Origin: Paenibacillus tengchongensis
GTDB taxonomy: Bacteria > Bacillota > Bacilli > Paenibacillales > Paenibacillaceae
Assembly (NCBI RefSeq): GCF_008973665.1
Contig: NZ_WACP01000005.1
Coordinates: 124,001 to 188,000, forward strand
Length of the DNA stretch: 64,000 nt
Direction: 5' to 3'
Both the position numbers and the translations under genes were made by a program. The notes under the pieces are model-generated. The model ran no database searches. It was given only the letters and a program-made list of their open reading frames with translations, and had not been told where the DNA came from. This document shows, one piece after another, positions 17,745-26,494 of the stretch (its first letter is position 1; each line of letters begins with the position of its first letter).

Positions 17745-18644
17745 TTACCGTTCATTCGTATGCTGCCGCAGGTAAGTCAGGAAGGTCACTGCAGAGATCG
17801 GCAGCAGCGTTGATTTCAGGTGAATTGCATAAAATTGCCGTTTAAAAGAGGTCCCGGCCAGATCGACGATGCGCAGCAGCCCCAGCGCAGCTTCATGTTT
17901 GACGGAGGAAGCGGAAATAATCGTCAGGCCCAGCCCCGCCTCCACGGCCGATTTCACTGCGCCTGTGCTGCCCAGCTCCATGACCACCTGCATGGCCCCA
18001 GAGTCAATGCCCTTGGATATCAGTTCTTCTTCCATGACCCGGCGCGTTCCGGACCCTTGCTCGCGCAGCACGAACGGATACCGCAGCGCTTCCTCCAGCG
18101 TTACCTCCGCCTGATCCGCCAGAGGGTGTCCGCCGGGAACGATCAGCTTCAGCTCATCGCCCATCACCGGCTCCACCTCCATGTCCGGATGGGAGACCGG
18201 CGCCTCGATCAGCCCGAAATTCAGCTGATGCTTCAGAATCTCCTCCATGATCTGCGTGGTGTTCATCACCTTCATCATGATGGAGATATGCGGGTATTCC
18301 TTGCCGAAAGGGCCGAGCAGCCGCGGCAGCACATACTCGCCGATGGTCAGGCTTGCACCCAGCAGCAGCCGCCCTTCAAGCATATGGGTAAAGGCCGACA
18401 TCGCCTGATCAGTTTCCCGCATCAGCTGGATACTGCGGAGGGCGAACGGCAGCAGCGTACGGCCCGCTTCGGACAGCATAATTTTTTTGCTGGAGCGGTC
18501 GAACAGCTTGGTGCCGAAATAGTCCTCCAGCGCCTGCACCTGCATCGTCACCGCAGGCTGGGTCATATGCAGCGTCTGCGCAGCTGCAGAGAAGCTGCCC
18601 CGTTCAGACACGGTATAAAAAATATGTAGCTGATGAAAATTCAT
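17745..18644 (-). CDS. LysR family transcriptional regulator
   Basis: The 299-residue protein has an N-terminal winged helix-turn-helix (MNFHQLHIFYTVSERGSFSA, then QTLHMTQPAVTMQVQALEDY and GTKLFDRSSKKIML). A periplasmic-binding-like effector domain follows from about residue 90 (GRLLLGASLTIGEYVLPRLL). The sequence resembles the CysL/YeiE group, which often controls sulfur metabolism genes, but no such target is adjacent and the effector is unknown. The gene stands alone, 49 bp ahead of the GNAT gene, with its 5' region facing a terminator. Confidence 0.9.
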   Translation of the reverse strand: MNFHQLHIFYTVSERGSFSAAAQTLHMTQPAVTMQVQALEDYFGTKLFDRSSKKIMLSEAGRTLLPFALRSIQLMRETDQAMSAFTHMLEGRLLLGASLTIGEYVLPRLLGPFGKEYPHISIMMKVMNTTQIMEEILKHQLNFGLIEAPVSHPDMEVEPVMGDELKLIVPGGHPLADQAEVTLEEALRYPFVLREQGSGTRRVMEEELISKGIDSGAMQVVMELGSTGAVKSAVEAGLGLTIISASSVKHEAALGLLRIVDLAGTSFKRQFYAIHLKSTLLPISAVTFLTYLRQHTNER

Positions 18645-18744
18645 GCCTCGAAAACTCCTTCGTCAAAGTAAAGAGCAGCTGTGGCTGCCGATCGCTCCAG
18701 TACATCCCGCAATTAGCAGAAGAACTTATAAATTCTATAATCTC

Positions 18745-18777
18745 AAAAAAGGACATGCAGCAATAAAGCCGCATGTC
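18745..18777 (-). terminator. Rho-independent terminator
   Basis: Minus-strand stem GACATGCGGC/GCTGCATGTC (one mismatch) followed by CTTTTTTGAG; ends the unknown gene at 18797-19240. Confidence 0.8.
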
Positions 18778-18796
18778 TGCTTATGGGGCTGCCGGG

Positions 18797-19240
18797 TTAT
18801 CTGCGCTTGCGGCGCTTCTTGCCCGGTTTCTTCCGGCGGGGCTGTGCCAGCCGCGCATAATATCCCTTTAAATCCCGCAGCTGGGGCAATGCGGAGATCC
18901 GTCCGAGGAAGGTCAAAGCCACCATCACATCCAGCGGACGGCCGGAGAGGCTGGTTACACCCTCCACCCGGTTGAACTCGGCGATCATGACCGTATCGTC
19001 GTCAATCAGATACGCATTGTACTCAGGAGCCTGGTAAGGCTTGATCCGGCGCTGCCTCAGGCATTGCCACAGCCAGGCGTCCAGGTCCTCTGCGGCAGCG
19101 CCCTCCTGCTGAATCCGGTCGGCATACCGGCTCCGCGCGTGGTGGGTGATGGAGATATCGGCGACACAGTGCTCGTTCAGCATGATATGGAAGGGTTCAT
19201 ACGTCCGCTCCAATTCCATCCCCTTGAAGGGCATATTCAT
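18797..19240 (-). CDS. Conserved-looking protein of unknown function
   Basis: A 147-residue soluble protein that I do not recognise. It contains ISITHHARSRYADRI, a central ALTFLGRISALPQLRDLKGY and a strongly basic tail rich in Arg/Lys (RRKKPGKKRRKRR) that suggests nucleic acid or ribosome contact. Start choice is between ATG 19240 and ATG 19234, both near GGAG. It is followed by a good terminator and reads as a single-gene unit. The basic tail is seen in the sequence; any binding role is a guess. Confidence 0.7.
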   Translation of the reverse strand: MNMPFKGMELERTYEPFHIMLNEHCVADISITHHARSRYADRIQQEGAAAEDLDAWLWQCLRQRRIKPYQAPEYNAYLIDDDTVMIAEFNRVEGVTSLSGRPLDVMVALTFLGRISALPQLRDLKGYYARLAQPRRKKPGKKRRKRR

Positions 19241-19352
19241 CACACTCCACACAAAAAGGGTCTAGGCATGCTCTTATTGTTGTCCATCTTACCCTATATA
19301 CACGGCTTGTTCAAGCATGTTCCCTTTCTGTTCCATCCAATCACTGCCAGGC

Positions 19353-20318
19353 TCAGCTTGCCGACCCGGCCAGGATGCCGGTATCGTCCACGCATATACT
19401 GCCCGGAATCCCCTTGCATTTCTTTTTAATGCGCGCCGACTCGCCCGACAAAGCCTCAATGGAATCGTAACGCCGCCAGCGGCTGGTCACCACGGCAATC
19501 GAAATGGAGACGAGCGGGATCTCCTCGACTGCCCCTGAGCGGGCTTCGGTCAGCACATAACGCTTGGCCAAATGCGTCTCATGGTAGAATTCCTGCATCG
19601 TCTTCTCGAATTGGCGGATGATGTCCCTGCAGCACTCTTCGTAGCGGTAATGATTCAGGCAGATGATAAAGTCATCCCCGCCGATATGGCCCAGAAATCC
19701 GTCTGCCCGCAGCGCGCTGTGCTTCAAGATCTCCGCCGTCGCCTGAATCATCCGGTCGCCTTCTTTGAATCCATATGTATCGTTGTACGCCTTAAAGTGG
19801 TCCAGATCGATGTACAGCACGCTGAACTGCTCCTGCAGCAGCGACTTCACCAACCGTTCGTTTATGCTCAGGTTGCCCGGCAGTCCGGTTAAGGGATTGA
19901 GGAAACTGGCTGCAAGCGCCTGTATTTCGGCAAAATTAAGCAGCAAATCCCGCACGCTGACCGCCCCGAACAGCTTATCCTCACGGGTAACCAGCACATA
20001 ATCATACAAATGCTCGTCGCTGCGGTTCATAGCGAGCTTGCTGACCTCGGTTATCGGTGTCCGGTAATCGACCAGCAGCGGTTTTTTATCCATGACCAGC
20101 TCTACCGCCCTGCCCATATACAAGGTATATCCATAGAGGGTTCCGATGCTCTGGTAAAAACGGATGCGCATAATCAGCGCCATCGGCACTCCGTTCTCTG
20201 TCACGGCCACCCCGTGCAGATGCGGATTCTGTTTAAAAATCCGGTCTACCACCTCACATTTCTGATCCAGGGATATTTCCGGAATCTGTTCGGCAATTTC
20301 ACCGATTTGAAGAAACAT
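19353..20318 (-). CDS. CBS-GGDEF protein, probable diguanylate cyclase
   Basis: A 321-residue protein. Residues about 10-140 read as a CBS-type sensory pair (VVDRIFKQNPHLHGVAVTEN, PITEVSKLAM, DYVLVTREDKLFGAVSVRDL). Residues about 155-320 form a GGDEF domain (NPLTGLPGNLSINERL, VLYIDLDHFKAYNDTYG, GHIGGDDFIIC). The signature is GGDDF, a conservative change from GGDEF, so cyclase activity to make cyclic di-GMP is plausible. I see no RxxD inhibitory site. Start ATG 20318 has GGGGGG upstream and overlaps the end of the EAL gene by 20 bp, so the two are coupled. Confidence 0.85.
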   Translation of the reverse strand: MFLQIGEIAEQIPEISLDQKCEVVDRIFKQNPHLHGVAVTENGVPMALIMRIRFYQSIGTLYGYTLYMGRAVELVMDKKPLLVDYRTPITEVSKLAMNRSDEHLYDYVLVTREDKLFGAVSVRDLLLNFAEIQALAASFLNPLTGLPGNLSINERLVKSLLQEQFSVLYIDLDHFKAYNDTYGFKEGDRMIQATAEILKHSALRADGFLGHIGGDDFIICLNHYRYEECCRDIIRQFEKTMQEFYHETHLAKRYVLTEARSGAVEEIPLVSISIAVVTSRWRRYDSIEALSGESARIKKKCKGIPGSICVDDTGILAGSAS

Positions 20319-21237
20319 GCTTGAGCCCCCCTTGTCGCAGCGCAGATCTGTCGGCGGGCAGCGCTCCTGGAACCGGTCTGCCTGCCGGCCTGCCGAGTGC
20401 ATACCCTTGTCCGAAATGAATTCCGCTTTGCCGTAAGTAATAGAGCTCCTGCTCCGTCTCGATTCCCTCGGCGATCACTTTAGTCCCCGACCGTTCAGCG
20501 TACTCCCTGACCAGCCCCAGCAGTTCCTGCTGTTCCCGGCTGTCCTGAATGTCACGGATCAACGATTTATCCAGCTTGATGAATTCCGGTTTCAGATAAA
20601 CGAGTGTCTTGAGGCTGTTATAGCCTGACCCTGCATCATCGACGGCAATCCGGAAGCCTTGCTTGCGGTAATGCGACAGCACCTTTTCAAAGCCGACATA
20701 GTCCTGAACCGCCTGGCGTTCTGTCAATTCAAAGACGATGCGCTCGGGAGACAGGCCCAGTTCGCCGAGCAGCGCCATCGTTTCACCGCTTTTGTGGCGG
20801 ACGTCACCCAGCACACCGGGATGAACATTGATGAAGACCAGGCCGTCCGCCGGCGTTTCTGTGCGGCTGCTGCGCTCCACATACCTGGAGAGCGACATCC
20901 GGCGGCAAAACAGCTCAAAGCGGAACATCTGCTCCGTACACCCGGCGAACTCATAAAATTGCTCTGTAGAGGGAAAATGCGGCGAACTGGGCGGACGGTT
21001 CAGCACCTCATGTCCGATGGTACGCCCTCCGGCCAGCTGCACAATCGGCTGAAAGAACGTATCCAGCCGCTCCTGATGCATAATATCCAGAAAAGCAGAC
21101 AGCCTCCCCAATTCCTTGATCTCTTGTTTGATCCTTCCGTTCAGATGCTGCATAACCTGCATACATAAAGGCAGCCCTCTGGAAGCATTCTCTGCTTTCA
21201 TCCCATCACCCGCATGTTTTCTCGTGAATTTTGTCAC
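20299..21237 (-). CDS. EAL-domain cyclic-di-GMP phosphodiesterase
   Basis: The 312-residue protein is almost wholly an EAL domain after a helical N-terminal stretch. The signature is GHEVLNRP (EVL instead of EAL). Other catalytic-type residues are in FINVHPGVL, ELTERQ, DDAGSGYNSL, KLDKSLIRDI, AEGIETEQE and FGQGY, so it looks catalytically competent for breaking down cyclic di-GMP. GTG 21237 has GGAAG close upstream; ATG 21201 is an alternative. The stop lies inside the start region of the CBS-GGDEF gene. Synthesis and breakdown are thus encoded together, split into two chains. Confidence 0.87.
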   Translation of the reverse strand: MTKFTRKHAGDGMKAENASRGLPLCMQVMQHLNGRIKQEIKELGRLSAFLDIMHQERLDTFFQPIVQLAGGRTIGHEVLNRPPSSPHFPSTEQFYEFAGCTEQMFRFELFCRRMSLSRYVERSSRTETPADGLVFINVHPGVLGDVRHKSGETMALLGELGLSPERIVFELTERQAVQDYVGFEKVLSHYRKQGFRIAVDDAGSGYNSLKTLVYLKPEFIKLDKSLIRDIQDSREQQELLGLVREYAERSGTKVIAEGIETEQELYYLRQSGIHFGQGYALGRPAGRPVPGALPADRSALRQGGLKHVSSNR

Positions 21238-21382
21238 TATTCTTCCAGTATAGGACGCAAATATTAAGCGGCGATAAAATTCACGGATAAACGATCACAA
21301 ATCGGCAAATTCCACCAAGAAAGGCGTCCCGGGCTTGCGCAGGAATGTACCCTCAGACCCCACATGCCGGATTTTTTGCATA

Positions 21383-21405
21383 TAAAATAACCCCGCAAAG
21401 CGGGG
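21383..21405 (-). terminator. Second rho-independent hairpin after ylbG
   Basis: Minus-strand CCCCGC-TTT-GCGGGG followed by TTATTTTAT. It lies about 45 bp beyond the first terminator, giving a tandem stop. Confidence 0.65.
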
Positions 21406-21446
21406 CCTTGGCATGAAGTCCATTCAGGGACTTTCAGGGATAACCT

Positions 21447-21477
21447 TAAAAAAGCAGACGCCTGACGGCGCCTGCTT
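21447..21477 (-). terminator. Rho-independent terminator after ylbG
   Basis: Minus-strand AAGCAGGCGCC-GTCA-GGCGTCTGCTT, one mismatch, followed by a T-run. Ends the helicase-ylbF-ylbG transcript. Confidence 0.85.
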
Positions 21478-21497
21478 CTGCGGGCAATTGCTGCTGG

Positions 21498-21761
21498 TCA
21501 CAGACCGTAATACCGGGTCTTGTCCTGCGCGTTGCTCGAATATTCCGTCTTCAGTTCATTGCGGTAGGATCTTTCGATCTTGCGTACATAGGAGAGCCGG
21601 CGGACATTCTTCATGACCTCCTCGGCCCGGTCCGCATTCACATACATTACCGCGTAGTGCATCTTACGGGAGACATAATGCAGTGTCCCGTATTTCTCCA
21701 AGTTCCGCGCCGCTTTGACGTCGCTGACCCAGACGATATATCCTGTCCGTTCCGCAAACAT
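21498..21761 (-). CDS. ylbG: YlbG family protein (DUF2129)
   Basis: An 87-residue cytoplasmic protein of unknown role, conserved next to ylbF in Bacilli. It begins MFAERTGYIVWVSDVKAARN and contains the family blocks YGTLHYVSRKMHYAVMYV and VRKIERSYRNELKTEYS. Length matches the family. It follows ylbF by 42 bp and ends in tandem terminators. Confidence 0.9.
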   Translation of the reverse strand: MFAERTGYIVWVSDVKAARNLEKYGTLHYVSRKMHYAVMYVNADRAEEVMKNVRRLSYVRKIERSYRNELKTEYSSNAQDKTRYYGL

Positions 21762-21803
21762 GTGCTCATCCGCCTCTCGTTCATCCCGGCATGCCGCCAG
21801 GGC

Positions 21804-22241
21804 TTATCCGCAGGAACATTTGCCCCCGCTGCCGCATCCGCCCTTCGGATTCGGGTCATTGCTTGGAACCTTGATGCTGTCCGAGACCGCGAAGGCGATC
21901 GTCTCCGACATCGTATGCAGCATGTCGTCCAGCGCATTCTCCGCCTGCTTAAAGCGGACAACCTCCTCGAATTGCTCCAAATCCTTCTCCACGGCCGCCA
22001 CTTCGTCTTTCGCGGCATGGTAGTTCGGATGGAAATGCCCGAACCGCTGCGTCTCTTCAAACAGCTCTTTCTTCGCCTGCAGCCGTCTGACCATGCTCTG
22101 GATGTCCGGGTTGCCGTTCACCCGGCTTTTCCAGTATAAGTAATCCGCCACTTCGGCGGACTGGTTAATCATATCGCCTAATTCATAGGCGTATGTCAGC
22201 ACTTCGGTCATATCGACCGTGTTCATTTCCGCTACGCTCAT
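21804..22241 (-). CDS. ylbF: YlbF/RicF family protein
   Basis: Homologue of RicF (YlbF). In Bacillus subtilis RicF forms the RicAFT complex with RicA and RicT; it binds iron-sulfur clusters and promotes RNase Y cleavage, competence and biofilm formation. The roughly 145-residue protein is helical, with EVADYLYWKSRVNGNPDIQ, a long coiled coil (VAAVEKDLEQFEEVVRFKQA) and a Gly/Cys-rich tail (GGCGSGGKCSCG) holding the cluster cysteines. Start is uncertain: GTG 22250, ATG 22241 or ATG 22226. It lies just after the helicase partner gene and before ylbG. Confidence 0.88.
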   Translation of the reverse strand: MSVAEMNTVDMTEVLTYAYELGDMINQSAEVADYLYWKSRVNGNPDIQSMVRRLQAKKELFEETQRFGHFHPNYHAAKDEVAAVEKDLEQFEEVVRFKQAENALDDMLHTMSETIAFAVSDSIKVPSNDPNPKGGCGSGGKCSCG

Positions 22242-22269
22242 GAACTTCACTCATTTCTGTACAAATATT

Positions 22270-24231
22270 CTACGGTGTACCAGTAGACTTTCTTATCATA
22301 CCATAACCGCCCGTCGCAGCAGAAGAAGAATTTCTGCGTCCCCCGGGCGGAAGCAGCTTCATCTCCTGCCACTCGCCTGCGGCCAGCACCGTTTCCTCCG
22401 GCATGGAGCCCGGCCTCAGCAGGATCCCCAACACCCTCCACGGTGCGCCGTGGCTGCGTTCAGGGATGAACACGCAGGCTTCGCCGCTAACGGCAATCTG
22501 TACCTTTAGCCCGTATTCCAGCGCATGCTCCATCATCTCCCGGGCAGTCGAGGCGTGGTAATGCCGCCACTCCTTCAGCCACATCAGCGGAACACCGCCC
22601 TCTTCCGCCGCCTGCTCCGCTGGAGTGGCCGGAACCAGCGGCAGCTCTGTAAATGCAGGAGCTCCGGGCCCGTGCGCTGCGCGCAGCGGCGGCAGCGCAT
22701 AGCGCACGGGCGGCTGCGCTCCGCTGCCGCCGATAAACAGCTGCTGCAGCGCGCCCGCCGCTGCCTCCTGCCCGGCGAACGCGCGCGGCGGAGCCAGGCC
22801 GGCTGCGGCCAGCTCCTTGCGCAGCGCCGCCACGTCTGCGGCCGCCACCGCGAAGTGCAGCGGGCCGAGCCGCATGAGCCGCAGCCGCGGATGCGCGGCG
22901 ATCACCGCAGCATCCTCAAGGCTGCGGCAGGTCAGGAGAATCGCCTCCGACAAGACGGTCCGGCCGATTCCCTTGCTCCAGAGCCGCAGCGCCTGTCCGG
23001 CCTGCTCCGGCAGACCGCCGTCCGCGTGTCCGGCGAGCCAGGCGATGGCCTGCTCCGGGTCCAGGCCATGCTCTGCCGCCTGCTCCAGCCGCTCCCTGGA
23101 TAAGCGGAAGCTCCACAGCTCCTCGCTGTGCTCCAGCTCGGCACAGGCAGCCAGCGTCCAGCGGACACTGTAAGGCACCTCCGGAGGCACGAGCACCTCC
23201 AGATCGGGCTGGACGATAAAGCTTGCCCGCGCAGCTGCGTTTCGACCGCGCTCTGCGGCGGCATGCCCCGCCGGCTCCCCGTTCACAGTGGCGGCAGGAC
23301 TCCCCGCCTCCCCGTGTGAGGCATTGCCCGCAAGGCGCGGCTTGCCCTCCGTCCAGCGGAAGCACCGCTCTCCTCCGGCGCCGCCGCCAAGCTCCATCCA
23401 GCCGCAGCCGGCCATTGCCGTGAGCCAGCTTTCACAATGCTGCTGAAGCATCTGGACCGGCTGGCCTGCTGTCAGGCCCGCCTGCTCCAGCTCCGCCAGC
23501 ACCTCCGGCAGCTTGGCCCAGCGCCCCGGCGCGAAGCGGCTGCCGGAGATCCAATACCGGAAATGAAGCAATTCCGGCTCCCGGGCGCCGTACCGCGCCA
23601 GCAGCACTCGATAAAGAATATCGTTCATTTCGGCTTCGGTCAGCTTAAGCCAGCCGGCCAGCGTCTCCGGCACCAGCGTGATTGCGCCGCCTTCTTTTAC
23701 CGCGAGTCCCAGGGTAAACAGCAGATCCAGCAGCACGGCAGCCCCGGCGGAGAGATTCCCCGCAGCCTCGGAAGCGACCGGCAGCAGCCCGCTCCACGCC
23801 TGGCCGTTTCCCTTCAGCGCAGCAGCAAAACGGCCGGCGGCAGCTTTATGTATTTCGCCCTTGGCCGTTAGCATAAGCCCGGCGCCGGACATAAAGACCA
23901 GCGCGCGGAACAGCTCGCCGGCTATATTCGGACCGCCCTCCACGCCGGTAATTACTGCATTGTCTTCCCCGGAGAGTGCCACCGGAAACCTTTCATGCAG
24001 GATTTGCGGAATCCGCAGCTCAGGAATCCGGTACCAGGCTTCCCCCCATAATTTCTGCCGCAGCTCCAGCCACCCTTCCTGCCGCAGCTCCAGCAGGACC
24101 AGCGCAAGCTCCGCCCGGCACATCGCGGGCGGACGGAGCTTGCCGGCTTGCTCTGCGGGGAACGGCAGGGCGGAATGGGCTGAGAATATCCGCATAAGCA
24201 TTTCCTGTGCTTCATCGGTCAACCCGTACAT
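22270..24231 (-). CDS. Large helicase-associated protein (XPB/Ssl2 N-terminal-like), partner of the adjacent helicase
   Basis: A 653-residue Ala/Leu/Glu-rich protein. The N-terminal third is winged-helix-like (LTDEAQEMLMRIFSAHSALP, LALVLLELRQEGWLELRQK). The middle contains FIVQPDLEVLVPPEVPYSVR and later LGPLHFAVAAADVAALRKEL, features of the Helicase_C_3 (XPB/Ssl2 N-terminal-like) family seen beside bacterial XPB. No Walker motifs occur. Its ATG overlaps the helicase stop (TAATG), so the two are translationally coupled. Function is inferred from the partner: probably DNA repair or transcription-linked remodelling. Confidence 0.75.
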   Translation of the reverse strand: MYGLTDEAQEMLMRIFSAHSALPFPAEQAGKLRPPAMCRAELALVLLELRQEGWLELRQKLWGEAWYRIPELRIPQILHERFPVALSGEDNAVITGVEGGPNIAGELFRALVFMSGAGLMLTAKGEIHKAAAGRFAAALKGNGQAWSGLLPVASEAAGNLSAGAAVLLDLLFTLGLAVKEGGAITLVPETLAGWLKLTEAEMNDILYRVLLARYGAREPELLHFRYWISGSRFAPGRWAKLPEVLAELEQAGLTAGQPVQMLQQHCESWLTAMAGCGWMELGGGAGGERCFRWTEGKPRLAGNASHGEAGSPAATVNGEPAGHAAAERGRNAAARASFIVQPDLEVLVPPEVPYSVRWTLAACAELEHSEELWSFRLSRERLEQAAEHGLDPEQAIAWLAGHADGGLPEQAGQALRLWSKGIGRTVLSEAILLTCRSLEDAAVIAAHPRLRLMRLGPLHFAVAAADVAALRKELAAAGLAPPRAFAGQEAAAGALQQLFIGGSGAQPPVRYALPPLRAAHGPGAPAFTELPLVPATPAEQAAEEGGVPLMWLKEWRHYHASTAREMMEHALEYGLKVQIAVSGEACVFIPERSHGAPWRVLGILLRPGSMPEETVLAAGEWQEMKLLPPGGRRNSSSAATGGYGMIRKSTGTP

Positions 24232-25898
24232 TATTGATCTCCTTTCATTAGGGAATGAGCGGTTCTGACCGCATATTCATAACCCTGCTCGGTGAGGAAC
24301 AGCCGGCGGCGCAGTGCGAAATCCTGTTCCCGGCTGTCCTCCGAGACAAGCGTATAGAAGTATGCCTTGTTGTCTCCCGGCTTCGGACGCAGAATGCGGC
24401 CCAGCCTCTGCGCTTCCTCCTGTCTCGAGCCGTAGGCGCCCGAGACTTCAATGGCCACTGCGGCATCCGGCAGGTTGAGGGCAAAGTTCGCCACCTTGGA
24501 CACCACCAGCACCCGCAGCGCCCCTCCATTGAAGGCCTCGTACAGCTCCGAGCGCTCACGCTGCGGCGTTTTACCGGTAACCAGCGGAGCTTGCAGCGCA
24601 TCTGCCAGCTGTTCAAGCTGGTCGAGATATTGTCCGATCACCAGCACCGGTGAGGCGGAGTGGACCTCGACAATCCGTCTTGCCGCCTCCGCCTTGTCCG
24701 GGTTTACCGCCGCGAGGCGGAACTGCTCCCTGCTGCCCGCATAAGCATACTCGCTCCTGAGCCGCTCATTCATCGGAACTGTAAGCTCAACGCATTCGAC
24801 CGCAGCGATATAGCCTTCCTGTTCAAGCTGTCTCCAGGGCAGCTCGTAGCATTTAGGGCCGACCAGAGAGAAGACGTCGTCCTCCCGTCCGTCCTCCCGC
24901 ACCAGCGTGGCGGTAAGCCCCAGCCGGCGGGTGGCCTGAATGTCGGCAGTCGCCCGGAACACCGGAGCCGGCAGCAGATGCACCTCATCGTAAACGATCA
25001 ACCCCCAGTTCCGTTCATTAAAAAGACTCATGTGCAGAAAAGGTCCGTCTTTGCAGGCCCGGCGGGTCAGCATCTGATAAGTCGCCACCGTCACCGGACG
25101 CACCTCCCGTTTCTCTCCCGTATACTCGCCGATCAGCGCTTCGGGGAGCCTGGTGCGGCGCAGCAGCTCCTCCCGCCATTGCCCGACAGAGGTGGCGCTC
25201 GAGGTCAGGATCAGCGTTTCGCATTGCAGCCGCTCCAGCACGGCAATACCCACGATGGTCTTCCCAGCGCCGCAGGGCAGGACGACAACCCCGCTGCCGC
25301 CGCCCGTCTCAAAGGCGCCGGCTGCTTCGCGCTGGTAACCGCGCAGCCGGAACCCTCCGCCGCTCCAGGCCACGGACAAGGTCTGCCCCGCCCGGTAGCC
25401 GGCCCGGTCGAGCACAGGGTAGCCGAGCCGGGTCAGCTCCTGCTTCAGCAGGCCGCGCCCCGCGGCCGGCAGCAGCCATTCCCGGGGGCCGGCCCGGCGC
25501 AGTCCGAGACCGGTCAAGGCTGCATTCTCCTCCAGCGGCATCGGCAGGCTATCCCCGAATGCACGGAGCAGCATCAGCGCCGGGTCTCCGGGGCAGGTAC
25601 ACAGCTCCAGGCTGCCGTATCTGGACATTATTTCGGCAATTTCCTCATACAGGCCCGCCGGAGCAGCCCAGCGGGACAATCCGGCCAGACTGGCACAGAT
25701 CTCTTCTGCGGTATGGCCGGAAGCCGCAGCGTTCCATAGCGACAGCGGTGTAATCCGGTATGTGTGATAAGCGGGCGGACTCTTCAGCAGCTCGGCATAA
25801 CCGGAGAGCTGCCTTCTGGCCTCCGCAAATCCGGGATGGGCGCACTCCAGCAGCACGGTGCGGTCCCGGCGCAGGATGCAGGCGCCTTGTCCATTCAT
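24231..25898 (-). CDS. XPB-like superfamily 2 DNA helicase
   Basis: ATP-dependent helicase of the XPB/Ssl2 type, expected to open DNA during repair. The 555 residues have an N-terminal helicase-associated domain (about 1-180), Walker A VVLPCGAGKTIVGIAV, the DEAH-type box YDEVHLLPAPVF, motif III LGLTATLVRED with RED, and a C-terminal RecA lobe ending QEEAQRLGRILRPKPGDNKA (motif VI). ATG 25898 has GGAGGGG upstream, better than ATG 25928. It is followed without a gap by the XPB-N-like partner, then ylbF and ylbG. Confidence 0.9.
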   Translation of the reverse strand: MNGQGACILRRDRTVLLECAHPGFAEARRQLSGYAELLKSPPAYHTYRITPLSLWNAAASGHTAEEICASLAGLSRWAAPAGLYEEIAEIMSRYGSLELCTCPGDPALMLLRAFGDSLPMPLEENAALTGLGLRRAGPREWLLPAAGRGLLKQELTRLGYPVLDRAGYRAGQTLSVAWSGGGFRLRGYQREAAGAFETGGGSGVVVLPCGAGKTIVGIAVLERLQCETLILTSSATSVGQWREELLRRTRLPEALIGEYTGEKREVRPVTVATYQMLTRRACKDGPFLHMSLFNERNWGLIVYDEVHLLPAPVFRATADIQATRRLGLTATLVREDGREDDVFSLVGPKCYELPWRQLEQEGYIAAVECVELTVPMNERLRSEYAYAGSREQFRLAAVNPDKAEAARRIVEVHSASPVLVIGQYLDQLEQLADALQAPLVTGKTPQRERSELYEAFNGGALRVLVVSKVANFALNLPDAAVAIEVSGAYGSRQEEAQRLGRILRPKPGDNKAYFYTLVSEDSREQDFALRRRLFLTEQGYEYAVRTAHSLMKGDQ

Positions 25899-25950
25899 AG
25901 CAACCCCTCCAATATGTTCATAGTGCATCTAATCCCTATTAAAGCAGGAA

Positions 25951-25985
25951 GAAGCCCACCTCCGGCCTAAGGCCGGACATGAGCT
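25951..25985 (-). terminator. Hairpin between the CBS gene and the helicase
   Basis: TCCGGCC-TTA-GGCCGGA with outer GAAGC/GCTTC pairing on the minus strand, followed by a pyrimidine-rich but interrupted tract. A likely terminator or attenuator for the CBS gene. Confidence 0.5.
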
Positions 25986-26007
25986 TCCCCGTATAATCAC
26001 TGTGTAT

Positions 26008-26436
26008 TTAATGCAGATGACGCGAAATATCACTGAGCGCTTCGCCGGCTTCATCCGCAAATAGATTCCGCACCGCCAGATCGCCGAGCGAGACGATGCC
26101 AAGCAGCTTCCGGCCTTCCGTTACCGGCAGGCGCCGCACCTGCTTCTGGGCCATGAGCTCCGCAGCTTCATCTATGGTAGCCGAAGGAGACACTGAAATG
26201 ATTTCCTTGCTCATCACCGTCTCCACGGCGGTAGAGCCGGAATGCTTCTCTGCATACCCTCTGATCACCAGATCGCGGTCAGTAATGACTCCGATCAGGG
26301 TCTCATGGTCTTCAGCATCGACCACCGGGATAAATCCGGTGTCATGCTCCTTCATTTTAACGGCTGCCTCGTAAACATTGTCCAGCAGTGTAACGTATGC
26401 CGGCTGCACCGTCATGACTTCCTTGACTGTTTTCAA
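26008..26436 (-). CDS. CBS-domain protein
   Basis: A 142-residue protein that is just two CBS motifs in tandem: KEVMTVQPAYVTLLDNVYEA with IGVITDRDLVIRGYAE, then ETVMSKEIISVSPSATIDEA with LLGIVSLGDLAVRNLF. Such stand-alone pairs bind adenosine nucleotides and regulate partner proteins, but the partner here is unknown. TTG 26436 lies nine bases after AGGAGGTCCC. A hairpin follows before the helicase. Confidence 0.9.
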   Translation of the reverse strand: MKTVKEVMTVQPAYVTLLDNVYEAAVKMKEHDTGFIPVVDAEDHETLIGVITDRDLVIRGYAEKHSGSTAVETVMSKEIISVSPSATIDEAAELMAQKQVRRLPVTEGRKLLGIVSLGDLAVRNLFADEAGEALSDISRHLH

Positions 26437-26494
26437 GCAGGGGACCTCCTATCCTTGGGCTGGATGACAGTAGGATTTCCCCGCTATGCCATAT

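Noticed and set aside
21391..21420. Shared repeat with 56320-56350 (CCCGCAAAGCG followed by GCATG)
   Set aside because: Only about 25 loosely matching bases, explained at the first site by a terminator; too weak to call a repeat family.
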